A stretch of DNA of 64,000 nucleotides, from NCBI GenBank assembly GCA_016793635.1, contig JAEUMD010000003.1, forward strand, positions 124,001 through 188,000. The letters run 5' to 3'. The notes beneath the pieces were generated by a model. The model saw only the letters and a list, made by a program, of their open reading frames with translations. It was not told where the DNA came from and ran no database searches. Source of the DNA: Hyphomicrobiaceae bacterium (GTDB lineage Bacteria; Pseudomonadota; Alphaproteobacteria; Rhizobiales; Hyphomicrobiaceae). Both the position numbers and the translations under genes were made by a program. Positions 49,274-58,434 of this stretch are shown here, piece by piece. Position 1 is the stretch's first letter. Every line of letters begins with the position of its first letter.

Positions 49274-49507
49274 TCAGCCGCAACCACCGCCAAAGCAGCA
49301 ACTTCCCGAAGCGCACGGGGGCGCGTCCGACGAACCCGACGCATACCCGCCGCCGGTGTCACCGCCTCGATTGGGCTGGGCGATCAGGGAAAGCTGGCGC
49401 GCGAGGTCGGTGCTGCCGCAAGACGGGCATTCGGCCGTCTCACTCGAGCGCACCAGCGTCTCGAACTCCTTGTTGCAGGCATTGCAGTGGAAGCCATAGA
49501 TCGGCAT
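49274..49507 (-). CDS. FmdB-family zinc-ribbon protein
   Basis: A 77-residue FmdB/CxxC_CxxC_SSSS-type regulatory-like protein. The zinc ribbon is MPIYGFHCNACNKEFETLV with the second pair CPSCG. The Ser/Gly/Cys-rich tail ends ASGSCCFGGGCG. GAGGGAGAC precedes ATG 49507. FmdB proteins accompany formamidase/amidase genes in methylotrophs but occur widely; no such gene is adjacent. Confidence 0.88.
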   Translation of the reverse strand: MPIYGFHCNACNKEFETLVRSSETAECPSCGSTDLARQLSLIAQPNRGGDTGGGYASGSSDAPPCASGSCCFGGGCG

Positions 49508-49624
49508 GGCCGTCTCCCTCGTGGAATGTGTTTCGGTACCAAATTTGGCTTACGGACCGCGATCCGCAAGGGACGAAACATCGCAGCACCGTGACAGCCC
49601 GAGCTCGGCCCTGACCAAGTGGGG

Positions 49625-50281
49625 CTATTCGGCCCGCAGCGCCGTCCCCAGACGCGCCCGCTCCGCGAAGTGGTGATAAAGCACGCCGCTCGCGACCGCC
49701 GCGAAGAAGCACCAGACAGACGAGAACGCCTGCCAATAGAAGGCGTAGGTGACACTCGCGCCGGCCAGGACCAGAGCCCCGAGCACACGGATGGCCCGAT
49801 GCGACGAGATCAGCGGCGCCGCACACGTCGCGAGCATGTAGAGCGCGGCGAGGCCGAGCGGCAGATGGTCTTTGCTCTCGTAGACGATGTGCCCGCCGAG
49901 TATCCAGGCCTCGCGCTTCGCCGAGACGATGTCGCTCAGGAAATAGAGGCCAACCGCGACGCCGCCCGCGACCAGCGCCAGCATCGCCCCGCGCCGTTGC
50001 CGGTCTGGCTCGACGAGCGCGGCTGCGAGTGGCGCGTAGACCGGCCAGAACACCTTCGCATAGACGAGGAACACGAACGTCAGCAGCGACGCCTCCGGTC
50101 CGTGCGGCGCAACGGGAAGCTGGAGCCAGAGCATGCCTTCGATCGCCTGCTGCAAGGAGAACAGGAGCGGCATGGACGCCAGCGGCACCTCGCGGACATT
50201 CTGAGTCTTGGTGAGGCAGGCGATGCCGACCACTCCCGTGATCCCTGCCGCCACGAAGCTCGCTGGCGCCGAAAAGCACAT
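49625..50281 (-). CDS. DUF6629-like membrane protein
   Basis: A 218-residue polytopic membrane protein starting at ATG 50281 (MCFSAPASFVAAGITGVVG). It begins with the CFSAxASF segment typical of DUF6629 proteins and has seven hydrophobic helices, with LFSLQQAIEGMLWLQLP and GGHIVYESKDHLPLGLAALYML between them. The upstream extension of the frame is spurious. Function unknown. Confidence 0.75.
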   Translation of the reverse strand: MCFSAPASFVAAGITGVVGIACLTKTQNVREVPLASMPLLFSLQQAIEGMLWLQLPVAPHGPEASLLTFVFLVYAKVFWPVYAPLAAALVEPDRQRRGAMLALVAGGVAVGLYFLSDIVSAKREAWILGGHIVYESKDHLPLGLAALYMLATCAAPLISSHRAIRVLGALVLAGASVTYAFYWQAFSSVWCFFAAVASGVLYHHFAERARLGTALRAE

Positions 50282-50436
50282 CTGTCCTCGCCTCCACCGC
50301 TTGCCCGCCGCGACGGCGGAACTCCCGGTCCCCATCGTCCCGCGCGATCGGCGAGCATCGTCGCACATCGCCGCCGACTGAGAAACGGCCAAGGCCAGTG
50401 CGCGCAATCGATCACCAGCCGCGAATGTGCGCCGCC

Positions 50437-50745
50437 TCAGTGCTCCTTCGGCCGGTTCACCTCGAACGCGGCGAGCTTTTCAGCGCTGGCCTCCTTCTGG
50501 TGCTTCGCCTGCCAATCTTTGTAGGGCTCGCCGTAGACGATCTCGCGCGAGGCGTCCTTGTCGATCGCGATGCCTTTCTCCTTCGCCGCGTCCATCATCC
50601 AGTTGGCGAGGCAGTTGCGGCAGAAGCCGGCGAGGTTCATGAGATCGATGTTCTGCACGTCCGTGCGCTTGCGCAGGTGCTCGACCAGCCGGCGGTAGAC
50701 AGCCGCCTCCAACTCGATGCGCGTGTTGTCGTCGATGTCCGCCAT
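50437..50745 (-). CDS. DUF1244 family protein
   Basis: A 102-residue protein matching DUF1244, with the signature LMNLAGFCRNCLANWMMDAA (two cysteines in a helix) and IVYGEPYKDWQAKHQ. ATG 50745 is preferred over the longer frame. Structures of this family are small helical dimers of unknown role. The N-formylglutamate amidohydrolase gene lies immediately upstream on the same strand, an arrangement seen in other rhizobia, with a hairpin between them. Confidence 0.9.
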   Translation of the reverse strand: MADIDDNTRIELEAAVYRRLVEHLRKRTDVQNIDLMNLAGFCRNCLANWMMDAAKEKGIAIDKDASREIVYGEPYKDWQAKHQKEASAEKLAAFEVNRPKEH

Positions 50746-50767
50746 GGCGGTCTCCCTGCATGACAAA

Positions 50768-50789
50768 GGGCCAGGATTGTCCCTGGCCC
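50768..50789 (-). terminator. Hairpin between amidohydrolase and DUF1244 genes
   Basis: Stem GGGCCAGG (50768-50775) with CCTGGCCC (50782-50789), followed on the minus strand by TTTGTC. Probably a weak terminator that reduces read-through into the DUF1244 gene. Confidence 0.55.
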
Positions 50790-50856
50790 GGGTAGATAGG
50801 TGAAGGCGACGCGGCTCGGCAACCCCACGCAGCGTGGGCTCGTGCCAATGCCGGGA

Positions 50857-51717
50857 TCAGATGGGACCGAAAGAGCCCGAGGCGAACTCCCCGAGCGCCT
50901 TGGCGGCATGCTCCTCGCCGATGTTCAACGCCAGCCCGCGACGACCGGCGATGGCGCGCATGATGCGGGCGATGCGCTCCGCCCATGCCCGCTGCCCGTC
51001 CGCCGTGCGGATCAGATCCTGGCGCACCTCGATGATGGCATGCGGCAGTCCGCGCTGCGTGCCATGCATCCACATGCAGTCGCCCTGCAACTTGCCGGTG
51101 TAGGGCTCGTTGTCGCCGACCAGCAGGTCGCCCTCCGCGACGAAGCGATCGATCAGCGGTCCGGCGAGACGGTCGTCCGCGTCCCACAGCACACCCACCT
51201 GCCACGGACGGATATCACCCCGCCAGACTTCCGTGAAACTGTGGATCGAGAGCAGCGTCGGGTGGGGATGGTGCGCGTGCGCCTCGTCAATCAGTGCGTC
51301 GACCGCCTTGTGATAGGGCTCGTACCATGTCGAAACGCGCTTCTGTCGCTCCTCCGGCGGAAGAACGCGGTTGCCGGGGATGATGGCTCCGTCCGAGAGG
51401 CGCATGACGAGGGTTGGATCGTCGAGGCCGCGGTTGGGGTCGATCAGCAGGCGCGAGAAACGGGTCAGGATCGCCGGCACGCCGAGAATGCGCGCGATGC
51501 CCTCGACGACGCCGGCAGCGCCGATGTCGTACGCGATATGCCGCTCGAGCTCCGACGCCGGCAGGCCGAGCGTCCCGTACCCCTCCGGCATCCGGTTTTC
51601 GGCGTGATCGCAAATCAGGATGAGGCCTGCGTCGGCGCGGCCCGGAACGATCCTGTGGCTTTCGGTGAAGGCCGCCGCCACCATCGGTGCGCCGCCCGGC
51701 ATGACGTGTTTGTGCAT
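50857..51717 (-). CDS. N-formylglutamate amidohydrolase family protein (copy 1)
   Basis: A 286-residue amidohydrolase of the HutG/N-formylglutamate deformylase fold. Family segments include LILICDHAENRMPEGYGTLGL (CDHA with the metal His), TRFSRLLIDPNRG, LLSIHSFTE and HAIIEVRQDLI. The fold hydrolyses N-formyl-L-glutamate, though several subfamilies have other substrates. A second, divergent member lies at 59068. It is followed by the DUF1244 gene. ATG 51717 is the first start; ATG 51702 and 51684 are in frame. Confidence 0.88.
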   Translation of the reverse strand: MHKHVMPGGAPMVAAAFTESHRIVPGRADAGLILICDHAENRMPEGYGTLGLPASELERHIAYDIGAAGVVEGIARILGVPAILTRFSRLLIDPNRGLDDPTLVMRLSDGAIIPGNRVLPPEERQKRVSTWYEPYHKAVDALIDEAHAHHPHPTLLSIHSFTEVWRGDIRPWQVGVLWDADDRLAGPLIDRFVAEGDLLVGDNEPYTGKLQGDCMWMHGTQRGLPHAIIEVRQDLIRTADGQRAWAERIARIMRAIAGRRGLALNIGEEHAAKALGEFASGSFGPI

Positions 51718-51988
51718 GGCCGGCGACTATAGGGCGGGCCGTGGCGGGTGACCACTGCCCCCACGCCGCAGTCGGCTTGCGCCGGGTCAATGCAGGCGGG
51801 GCCTCGGATGCCGCGCGGCGCTTGACGGCAGGGCGGCGATCTCGCAAACACGAGCACGACTTTCGACCAAGGCTGACGACCGCCGCGAACGAAGCAAGAG
51901 CTTCGCGGCCGGGCTGGCGAGCGTTTGCGCGTCATCGGGCGGCCTCGGAAGGGTTGAGGTACTTCGCCAACGACAAGGAAAAAAAGCC

Positions 51989-53293
51989 ATGCCCGCGAGC
52001 CCGCCCCCTACCCCCTCTGCTGAAACCCGCGCGTTCCTGCTGAAGCTCTACGAGACGGCGGTGAAGGCCGCGCACCCGTCGAGCGCGGTGCCGCCCTATT
52101 TGCCCGAAGTGCCGGAGGGCGGGCGCATTCTCGTCGTCGGCGCCGGCAAGGCGGCCGCGGCGATGGCACAGGCGACCGAGCGCCATTACATCGCTAAGGG
52201 ACAGGGCGATCGCATCACCGGTTTCGTCACCACCCGGCACGGCTTCAAACTGCCGACGGAGATCATCGGCGTGCTCGAGGCGGGCCACCCGGTTCCAGAC
52301 CAGATGAGCATCGACGGCGCCCGCCAGGCGATCGAGTTGGCGGCGAGCGCTGGCCCGAACGACCTCGTACTCGCACTGATGTCGGGCGGCGCCTCGGCAC
52401 TCTGGTCGGCCCCTGTCAACGGCATCACCTTCGCCGACAAGCAGGCGCTGACGAAGCAGCTACTTCGCTGTGGCGCGCGCATCTCCGAGATCAACACGGT
52501 GCGCAAGCACCTCTCCGGCATCAAGGGTGGCAAGCTCGCGGCGGCGACATACCCCGCCCGCCTCATCACGCTCGCCATCTCCGACGTGCCGGGTGACTTG
52601 CCCGAGGCGATCGGATCGGGGCCGACAGTCGCCGACCCGACCACCCTCGCCGACGCCCGCGCGGTGATCGAGCGCTACAAGCTGACCATTCCCGACAACG
52701 TCGCCGCCGCGCTCGCGAACCCGGCCAACGAGACGCTGAAGCCCGGCGACCCCAAGCTCGCCAGCGCGACGTACGTGATGGTGGCAGCACCGAAGGCCTC
52801 GCTCGCCGCGGCGGCCGAGGTCGCGAAGGCGGCCGGTTACGATGTCGTCCAGCTCGGCGATTCCCTCGAAGGCGAGGCGCGCGACGTCGGCGCCGAACAG
52901 GCCCGGCTTGCTCTGGCCGCGAAGGCGCGCGGCGAGCGCGTCGCGATCATGTCGGGTGGCGAATTGACGGTCACTGTGGTCGGCAACGGCAGTGGCGGCC
53001 CCAACCAGGAGTACGCCCTCGGCCTCGCAATCGCGCTCGGCGGTGCACCCGCCATCGCAGGTCTCGCCGGCGACACGGACGGCATCGACGGCGGCGGCGG
53101 CAATGCCGACGACCCGGCCGGCGCGCTGGTTCTGCCCGACACCCTTGCCAGGGCCGCGGCGCTCGATCTCAATGCGGCCAAGTTCCTGGCCAACAACGAT
53201 TCCACGGGGTTCTTCCGTTCCCTCGGGGACCTCGTCGAATGCGGACCCACACAAACCAACGTCAACGACTTCCGCGTCGTGCTCGTCGAGTAG
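51989..53293 (+). CDS. Glycerate 2-kinase (MOFRL/DUF4147 family)
   Basis: A 434-residue ATP-dependent glycerate 2-kinase of the GckA/TtuD type, which makes 2-phosphoglycerate from glycerate. The N-terminal DUF4147 domain has ILVVGAGKAAAAMAQATE, LALMSGGASALW and HLSGIKGGKLA. The C-terminal MOFRL domain has GELTVTVVGNGSGGPNQEYALGLA and AGDTDGIDGGGGNADDPAGA. Its product feeds into lower glycolysis, and pyruvate kinase is encoded two genes downstream, consistent with use of glycerate or the serine cycle. AAGGAAAA precedes ATG 51989. Confidence 0.93.
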   Translation: MPASPPPTPSAETRAFLLKLYETAVKAAHPSSAVPPYLPEVPEGGRILVVGAGKAAAAMAQATERHYIAKGQGDRITGFVTTRHGFKLPTEIIGVLEAGHPVPDQMSIDGARQAIELAASAGPNDLVLALMSGGASALWSAPVNGITFADKQALTKQLLRCGARISEINTVRKHLSGIKGGKLAAATYPARLITLAISDVPGDLPEAIGSGPTVADPTTLADARAVIERYKLTIPDNVAAALANPANETLKPGDPKLASATYVMVAAPKASLAAAAEVAKAAGYDVVQLGDSLEGEARDVGAEQARLALAAKARGERVAIMSGGELTVTVVGNGSGGPNQEYALGLAIALGGAPAIAGLAGDTDGIDGGGGNADDPAGALVLPDTLARAAALDLNAAKFLANNDSTGFFRSLGDLVECGPTQTNVNDFRVVLVE

Positions 53294-53328
53294 CGCGCGG
53301 AGGGTTGCTTGAAGACCGGAGCCCCGTC

Positions 53329-53811
53329 GTGAGAAACGACCGCGACGCAAGACGGCGGGTGGCGCTCCACCTCTTTGGCTGGCGGGCTGCGGCTGCCGTG
53401 GTGGCGCTGTTCGTCACAGGCTCCGCGCCGGCCCGCGCCGACCTCAAGCTCTGCAACTCGACCGACAGCCGCATCGGCGTCGCCATCGGCTACCAGGACA
53501 AGGACGGCTGGGTCACCGAAGGCTGGTGGAACATCGCCTCGCAAACCTGCGAGTCGCTGCTCAAGGGCGCGGTACCGAGCCGCTTCCTATACGTCCATGC
53601 CGTCGACTACGACCATGGCGGTGAATGGGTGGGCCGCAACTTCATGTGCACCAGCGACAAGTCGTTCGCGATCCGGGGTGTGCAGGATTGCCCCAATCGG
53701 GGCTATAAGCGCACGGGCTTCTTCGAGGTCGACACCGGAGACGCCAAAGACTGGACGATCAGATTGACGGATCCAGACGCAGGGGGAACCAAGGCGGATG
53801 CGACGCAATAG
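53329..53811 (+). CDS. DUF1036 secreted protein
   Basis: A 160-residue exported protein of the DUF1036 family. GTG 53329 with a CGGAG site starts an arginine-rich signal peptide that ends near APARAD. The mature domain has LKLCNSTDSRIGVAIGYQD, WVTEGWWNIASQTC and YVHAVDYDHGG. The stop codon overlaps the pyruvate kinase start by 14 bp, so the two are translationally coupled. A DUF1036 gene just before pyk is a conserved rhizobial arrangement; its role there is unknown. Confidence 0.9.
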   Translation: MRNDRDARRRVALHLFGWRAAAAVVALFVTGSAPARADLKLCNSTDSRIGVAIGYQDKDGWVTEGWWNIASQTCESLLKGAVPSRFLYVHAVDYDHGGEWVGRNFMCTSDKSFAIRGVQDCPNRGYKRTGFFEVDTGDAKDWTIRLTDPDAGGTKADATQ

Positions 53812-55240
53812 GCGCGTAAAACTCATAGCGACACTGGGACCGGCATCTTCGCCGCCCGAGATGATGGAGCGCCTGTTCCTGGCCGGCGTCGACGTCTTCC
53901 GCATCAACATGAGCCATTCCTCGCACGAGCTGGCCCGCCAGCTGATGTTCGACGTCCGCTCCGTATCGCGGAAGTACGGTTGTCCGATCGGCGTGCTCGC
54001 CGACCTTCAGGGGCCGAAGTTCCGACTCGGCACGTTCGCCGGAGAGCGTGTCGACGTGCCGGAGGGGTCCGTCTTCCATTTCGACCGCAACGAGTCCGCC
54101 GGTTCGTCCTCCCGCGTCTTCCTTCCCCACCCGCAGATCTTCGACGGCGTCGAACCGGGCCACACGCTGCTGCTCGACGACGGCAAGATCCGCATGCGCG
54201 TGGTCGAGGCGCGCGACGACCGCATCTCGGCCGAGGTGCTCGTCGGCGGCAAGCTCGCCAGCCGCAAGGGCATCAGCCTTCCCGACACGCTGCTGCGCAT
54301 TTCTCCGCTGACCGAGAAGGACCATGCCGATCTCGGCTGCGCGCTGGAGCTTGGCGCAGACTGGATCGCTCTGAGCTTCGTGCAGCGGGGTGACGACGTC
54401 GAGGAGGCGCGCAAGCTCATCACCAACGGCGCCGCCATCATGGTGAAGATCGAGAAGCCCTCGGCGATCGACGACCTCGATGCGATCATCGCTGCGGCCG
54501 ACGGCTTCATGGTGGCGCGCGGCGACCTCGGCGTGGAGCTGCCCGTCGAGCGCGTGCCCGGGTTGCAGAAGCGCATAACGCAGGCGGCCCGTGCTGCGGG
54601 CAAGCCGGTCGTCGTCGCGACGCAGATGCTCGAAAGCATGATCACCGCCCCGGTGCCGACCCGCGCCGAAGTCTCCGACGTCGCGACCGCCGTGTTCGAC
54701 GGCGCCGACGCGGTGATGCTGTCGGCGGAATCGGCGGTCGGCGAGTACCCGGTCGAAGCGATCCAGATGATGGACCGCATCGCCATCCAGGTGGAGAACG
54801 ACCCGAGCTACGCGACGCTGGTGCACGCCACCGCAATCCTGCCGCAGCCGACGTCGCACGATGCCATCGCGGCGGCGGCCCACGCCATCGCCGACACGGT
54901 GAAGCTCGCCGCCATCGTCTGCTTCACGGCGACCGGCTCGACGGCGCTGCGCGTCGCACGGGAGCGTCCGGGCCTGCCAGTGATCGGCCTCACGCCGGTG
55001 CACGCGACCGCCCAGCGCCTGGCCCTCGTCTGGGGCATCCACTCGATCCTGACGAGTGACCCCGACAAGCTCTCGGACATGGTGCGCAAGGCTTGCCGCC
55101 TGGCCTTCGAGAACGGTTTCGTGCGCCCAGGCGAGGGTATCCTCATCACGGCCGGCGTACCGCTCGGCTCGCCCGGCACCACCAACATGATCCGCATCGC
55201 CTATGTCGACGAGAACGGCGACGCGGTCGGCGGCGGCTGA
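53798..55240 (+). CDS. pyk: Pyruvate kinase
   Basis: Pyruvate kinase, 480 residues, transferring phosphate from phosphoenolpyruvate to ADP as the last step of glycolysis. Signatures are VKLIATLGPAS, FRINMSHSSHE, the catalytic loop IMVKIEKPSAI (Lys and Glu binding the metal), MVARGDLGVE, and KPVVVATQMLESM. The C-terminal effector domain has TATGSTALRVARERP. The start overlaps the DUF1036 gene. An intrinsic terminator follows at 55270. Confidence 0.96.
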   Translation: MRRNRRVKLIATLGPASSPPEMMERLFLAGVDVFRINMSHSSHELARQLMFDVRSVSRKYGCPIGVLADLQGPKFRLGTFAGERVDVPEGSVFHFDRNESAGSSSRVFLPHPQIFDGVEPGHTLLLDDGKIRMRVVEARDDRISAEVLVGGKLASRKGISLPDTLLRISPLTEKDHADLGCALELGADWIALSFVQRGDDVEEARKLITNGAAIMVKIEKPSAIDDLDAIIAAADGFMVARGDLGVELPVERVPGLQKRITQAARAAGKPVVVATQMLESMITAPVPTRAEVSDVATAVFDGADAVMLSAESAVGEYPVEAIQMMDRIAIQVENDPSYATLVHATAILPQPTSHDAIAAAAHAIADTVKLAAIVCFTATGSTALRVARERPGLPVIGLTPVHATAQRLALVWGIHSILTSDPDKLSDMVRKACRLAFENGFVRPGEGILITAGVPLGSPGTTNMIRIAYVDENGDAVGGG

Positions 55241-55269
55241 AATCGCAAGCGAACTCGATGCATGACGAG

Positions 55270-55305
55270 CGGGGGCGGGCCGGACGTGGCCGCCCCCGTT
55301 TCATT
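55270..55305 (+). terminator. Intrinsic terminator
   Basis: Stem CGGGGGCGG (55270-55278) with CCGCCCCCG (55290-55298), then TTTCATTTC. It ends the glycerate kinase / DUF1036 / pyk string. Confidence 0.75.
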
Positions 55306-55549
55306 TCGGGCTGTGCGGCGTGCCCCGGAGTTCGCGACGCGGTTGGCACCTGACGTGCATCAAACTTGGCAGCGAACGCCCGAGATGGAGCCCGAAACCT
55401 CCGCCGCACGGCGCCGATCGCACCCTAAGGAGATGTTTTCCATTGCTCTTCACGGCTTGTAGGTGGCGCTCGTGCGACATCTTGGAAGCGGAGAGCCGTC
55501 GAAAGCAGCGCTCCAGAAGGGGACAGCCATCGAACCGGAGACAACCCGG

Positions 55550-56704
55550 ATGCCATCGCGAGACACTCTGCTTCTGGCCGACATCCTCGAGCCCGCCCGC
55601 AATAATTTCGGAACGGTCCGGCTGATCCTTGCGCTGGCCGTGGTCGTCTCGCACAGCTTCTATCTGGCAACAGGCGTCGCGCTGACGTCCGAGCCCATCC
55701 ACGCCATCACCGGCTACTCCCTCGGCCAGCACGCCGTACAGTTGTTCTTCTTCTTGAGCGGCATCCTGGTGACGCAAAGCTTGGAGCGCGGCGGCGTCGT
55801 CGCTTACGCCAAGGCACGCGCCCTGCGCATCTTCCCTGGCCTCACGATCTGCGTACTCGCGACGGCGCTGCTCGTCGGCCCGCTCGTCACCAGCCTTTCG
55901 CCGGCCGCCTACTTCGCCGACACCGGCCTCTACCGCTATATCGTCCAGACGATCCTGCTGAAGACGGGCATGGCCCCCCTGCCCGGCGTGTTCGAGACAC
56001 TTCCTGCGGCCGGCGTCGTCAACTCGTCGCTCTGGACGCTGAAGTACGAGGCCGTGTGCTACGTGCTGCTCGCCGCGATTGGCGGTGCCGCCCTGCGCTT
56101 CAACGTCGCCCGCCCGGTCGGCATTGCCGCGCTCGTCGCGTTCCTATGGGTGGCCGCCGTGAACCCGCCCGAACTCGCTTACGGGAACGGGCTCCTCGAC
56201 CAGATTCAATACTTCGCGCTGTTCTTCGGCGCTGGTGTCCTCGCTTACGCGATGCGCCAGCACTTGCCGCTCAACGCCGTCGGCGTCGCCGTCGCGCTCG
56301 CCGTGCTGGTGGTGACGAACCGCACCGGTGCGGCCGAGATCGGCCAGGCGCTCGGCCTCGGCTACATCATGCTGTGGGCGGGGTCGCTGCCGACCGGGGC
56401 GCTGCGCAACTTTACCAACCGAAACGACTATTCCTATGGCGTCTACATCTATGGCGTGCCGGTGGGGCAGGTGCTGCTGCACTTCGCGCCCGGCATGCCC
56501 GTGGCGAACCTCATCCTCGCGACGGCAGCGATCTCGCTTGCCCTCGCAGCGCTGTCGTGGACGTTCATCGAGCGGCCGAGCCTCGCGCTGCGTCACGCCC
56601 GTCGCCGCACCGCCACCGGGCGTCACACGGTGTCGCCGCTACCGGATCTTTCACTGCCGAGTCGCGTCGCGCGCGTCACCGGCGTTGGCGGAGCGAAACG
56701 CTGA
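55550..56704 (+). CDS. Acyltransferase 3 family membrane protein
   Basis: A 384-residue integral membrane acyltransferase of the OafA/YrhL family, which O-acylates surface sugars or lipids. Ten or so hydrophobic helices are visible, with family motifs NNFGTVRLILALAVVVSHSF near the N-terminus (the catalytic-type His), QLFFFLSGILVTQSL, ARALRIFPGL and SSLWTLKYEAVCY. ATG 55550 with a CCGGAG site is preferred to the GTG at 55463. It stands between pyk and a convergent TPR gene. Confidence 0.9.
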   Translation: MPSRDTLLLADILEPARNNFGTVRLILALAVVVSHSFYLATGVALTSEPIHAITGYSLGQHAVQLFFFLSGILVTQSLERGGVVAYAKARALRIFPGLTICVLATALLVGPLVTSLSPAAYFADTGLYRYIVQTILLKTGMAPLPGVFETLPAAGVVNSSLWTLKYEAVCYVLLAAIGGAALRFNVARPVGIAALVAFLWVAAVNPPELAYGNGLLDQIQYFALFFGAGVLAYAMRQHLPLNAVGVAVALAVLVVTNRTGAAEIGQALGLGYIMLWAGSLPTGALRNFTNRNDYSYGVYIYGVPVGQVLLHFAPGMPVANLILATAAISLALAALSWTFIERPSLALRHARRRTATGRHTVSPLPDLSLPSRVARVTGVGGAKR

Positions 56705-56771
56705 CGCTGCGTGGCCGAGCTGCGCGATGCCCACTCGCCGGCGCCGTTAGCGGCAGCCAGCCGGCAGGTCG

Positions 56772-57713
56772 TCAGATGCCCTGGCCTTCGACTTCTCGCT
56801 TCAGCGTCTCAAGCGCCTCGGCGCCGCCGTCCCAGAACGGGTGGACGTCCATCAGCTTCTGGTAGGCCCGCAAGGCGGCCTTGCGCTCGCCGCTTTGCCG
56901 CATCACCTGCGCCACGCCGTCGAGCGCCTTGAAATGGTTCGGCTCCAGGGCCAGCGCCTGGCGCAAGGCATTAAGCGCACCTTCCGGATCGTCGCGGAGA
57001 TAGGCCACCAGCGCGCGCCTGTTCCAGCCCTCCGCATAGCCCGGAGCCAGTTCGATGACGGTGTCGGCAAGCTTCTCGGCGAGTTCCAGCTTCTGCTCCG
57101 CTACCGCTTTCAGAACACGCTCCATGAGCACGTCGATGGTATCGCTGCCGGTATAGAGCCAGAGGCGCTCGATCGCCGCGACCAGCGGCACGGCCTCGTC
57201 TGCCGTGCCCACGGCGGCGAGATGGGCATAGAGGTCGTCGAGCATACGGCGGCGCTGCGCTGGAGTGTCCGGAGCCTCCGATTGCATCCACGCGGGCTTT
57301 TTGCCGCCGGCTGCGCCGGCAGCGCCCGCTGCCGGACCGGCGACGCCCGGATCACCACGCTCTCCCGGCGCGGCTTGTCCAGCCCCCGCCTGTCCAGCCC
57401 CCGCCTGTCCGCGCCTCTCCGGCCGCGGCGCATCGGACCTGCGATCATTTGGCCCTGACGAATCCGGCCTTGCGGAATCGGGACGGGCCGAATCGGGTCG
57501 AACTCCATCAGGTTTATGCAGGTTCGGCGCTCGTCCCCACGGCGGAACCTCGCGCTGGCGCGGATCGGCCGAGAGCGGTGCTGCAAAGGCTAGAATACCG
57601 ATTGCCCCGACCAACAACGACACGGCAGCAGGAATTGGCGTGGCGGCCTTGGAGGGCGGCTTCCCAGAGGGACTAGGGCGCGCACGTTCGATCGACAGGT
57701 GGGGCTGTGTCAT
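56772..57713 (-). CDS. TPR-repeat secreted or anchored protein
   Basis: A 313-residue protein from ATG 57713 (MTQPHLSIERARP). One hydrophobic segment (about residues 28-47) serves as signal or anchor. A Pro/Arg/Gly low-complexity linker with tandem PDSARPDSARPDS and GQAGAGQAGAGQA follows. The C-terminal 150 residues are TPR-like helices, including AEGWNRRALVAYLRDDPEGALNALRQALALEPNHFKA. ATG 57713 has CGGGGG upstream. Function unknown. Confidence 0.8.
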   Translation of the reverse strand: MTQPHLSIERARPSPSGKPPSKAATPIPAAVSLLVGAIGILAFAAPLSADPRQREVPPWGRAPNLHKPDGVRPDSARPDSARPDSSGPNDRRSDAPRPERRGQAGAGQAGAGQAAPGERGDPGVAGPAAGAAGAAGGKKPAWMQSEAPDTPAQRRRMLDDLYAHLAAVGTADEAVPLVAAIERLWLYTGSDTIDVLMERVLKAVAEQKLELAEKLADTVIELAPGYAEGWNRRALVAYLRDDPEGALNALRQALALEPNHFKALDGVAQVMRQSGERKAALRAYQKLMDVHPFWDGGAEALETLKREVEGQGI

Positions 57714-57864
57714 GCCCCCGAGAATAGAGCGGGCGGCCCCAGCCGTCAAAGCTGTGCCGCCCTCTCGAATCCATCTCCACCGCGTACCGACCGGCGAGGG
57801 CACAAACGGCACCTTCGGGCGGTCTTCCGGGTCTGGCACGAACCCGAAGGCCCGCGCCGCGTTC

Positions 57865-57990
57865 TCAGCCCTGGCGGGCTTTGAACTTACGCTGCGTCTT
57901 GTTGATGATGTAGACGCGGCCCTTGCGGCGCACCAAGCGGTTGTCGCGATGGCGGCTGCGCAGCGACTTGAGCGAGTTCCTGACCTTCAT
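57865..57990 (-). CDS. rpmJ: Ribosomal protein bL36
   Basis: A 41-residue ribosomal protein L36 of the cysteine-free type common in proteobacterial paralogs: [20 protein letters not shown], then [20 protein letters not shown]. The usual CxxC...C...H zinc ligands are absent, and the zinc-free form is expected to matter under zinc limitation. A GC-rich hairpin (58029-58047) lies in its leader. Confidence 0.96.
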   Translation of the reverse strand: MKVRNSLKSLRSRHRDNRLVRRKGRVYIINKTQRKFKARQG

Positions 57991-58259
57991 ATCCGTCACC
58001 GATCGAGTTGAAGCCACCAGGAAAAGCCGCTCCAGCTCCCCTGGAGCTTTCCAGAGGGCGAGGCGGCGCCTGACGGCATAGGAAAATAGATGCGCGAACC
58101 TAGTCGCAAGGGTGACGCCTGTCAACTTGCGGGTTCTGGATCGCGGCGAGGCGGGACTGGACAGTAGCGCGCCGACTTGTAGAAGCGTCGCACGGTGACC
58201 ACTGAATGTTCGGGATGGCGGAGCGAGGCGGCGGAACCGGGGGCATCCCTGGAAAGGGA

Positions 58260-58334
58260 TGGTGGGCACTAGAGGGATCGAACCTCTGACCCCTACCATG
58301 TCAAGGTAGTGCTCTACCGCTGAGCTAAGTGCCC
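58260..58334 (-). tRNA. tRNA-Val (GAC)
   Basis: A complete cloverleaf on the minus strand: acceptor GGGCACT with AGTGCCC, D-arm TAGCTCAGCGGTAGAGCA, anticodon stem CTACC/GGTAG with loop TTGACAT (anticodon GAC), and T-arm GAGGTTCGATCCCTC. The CCA end is encoded (58260-58262). Confidence 0.97.
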
Positions 58335-58434
58335 GGTCTTCCGCGCCATCGGCCGGAGGCGATCCCTATATCGGCATTGCCGACGAAGAGCAAGACGCAT
58401 CGAGCGATGTTTTTCGATCGCCTAACGGGCGCGT

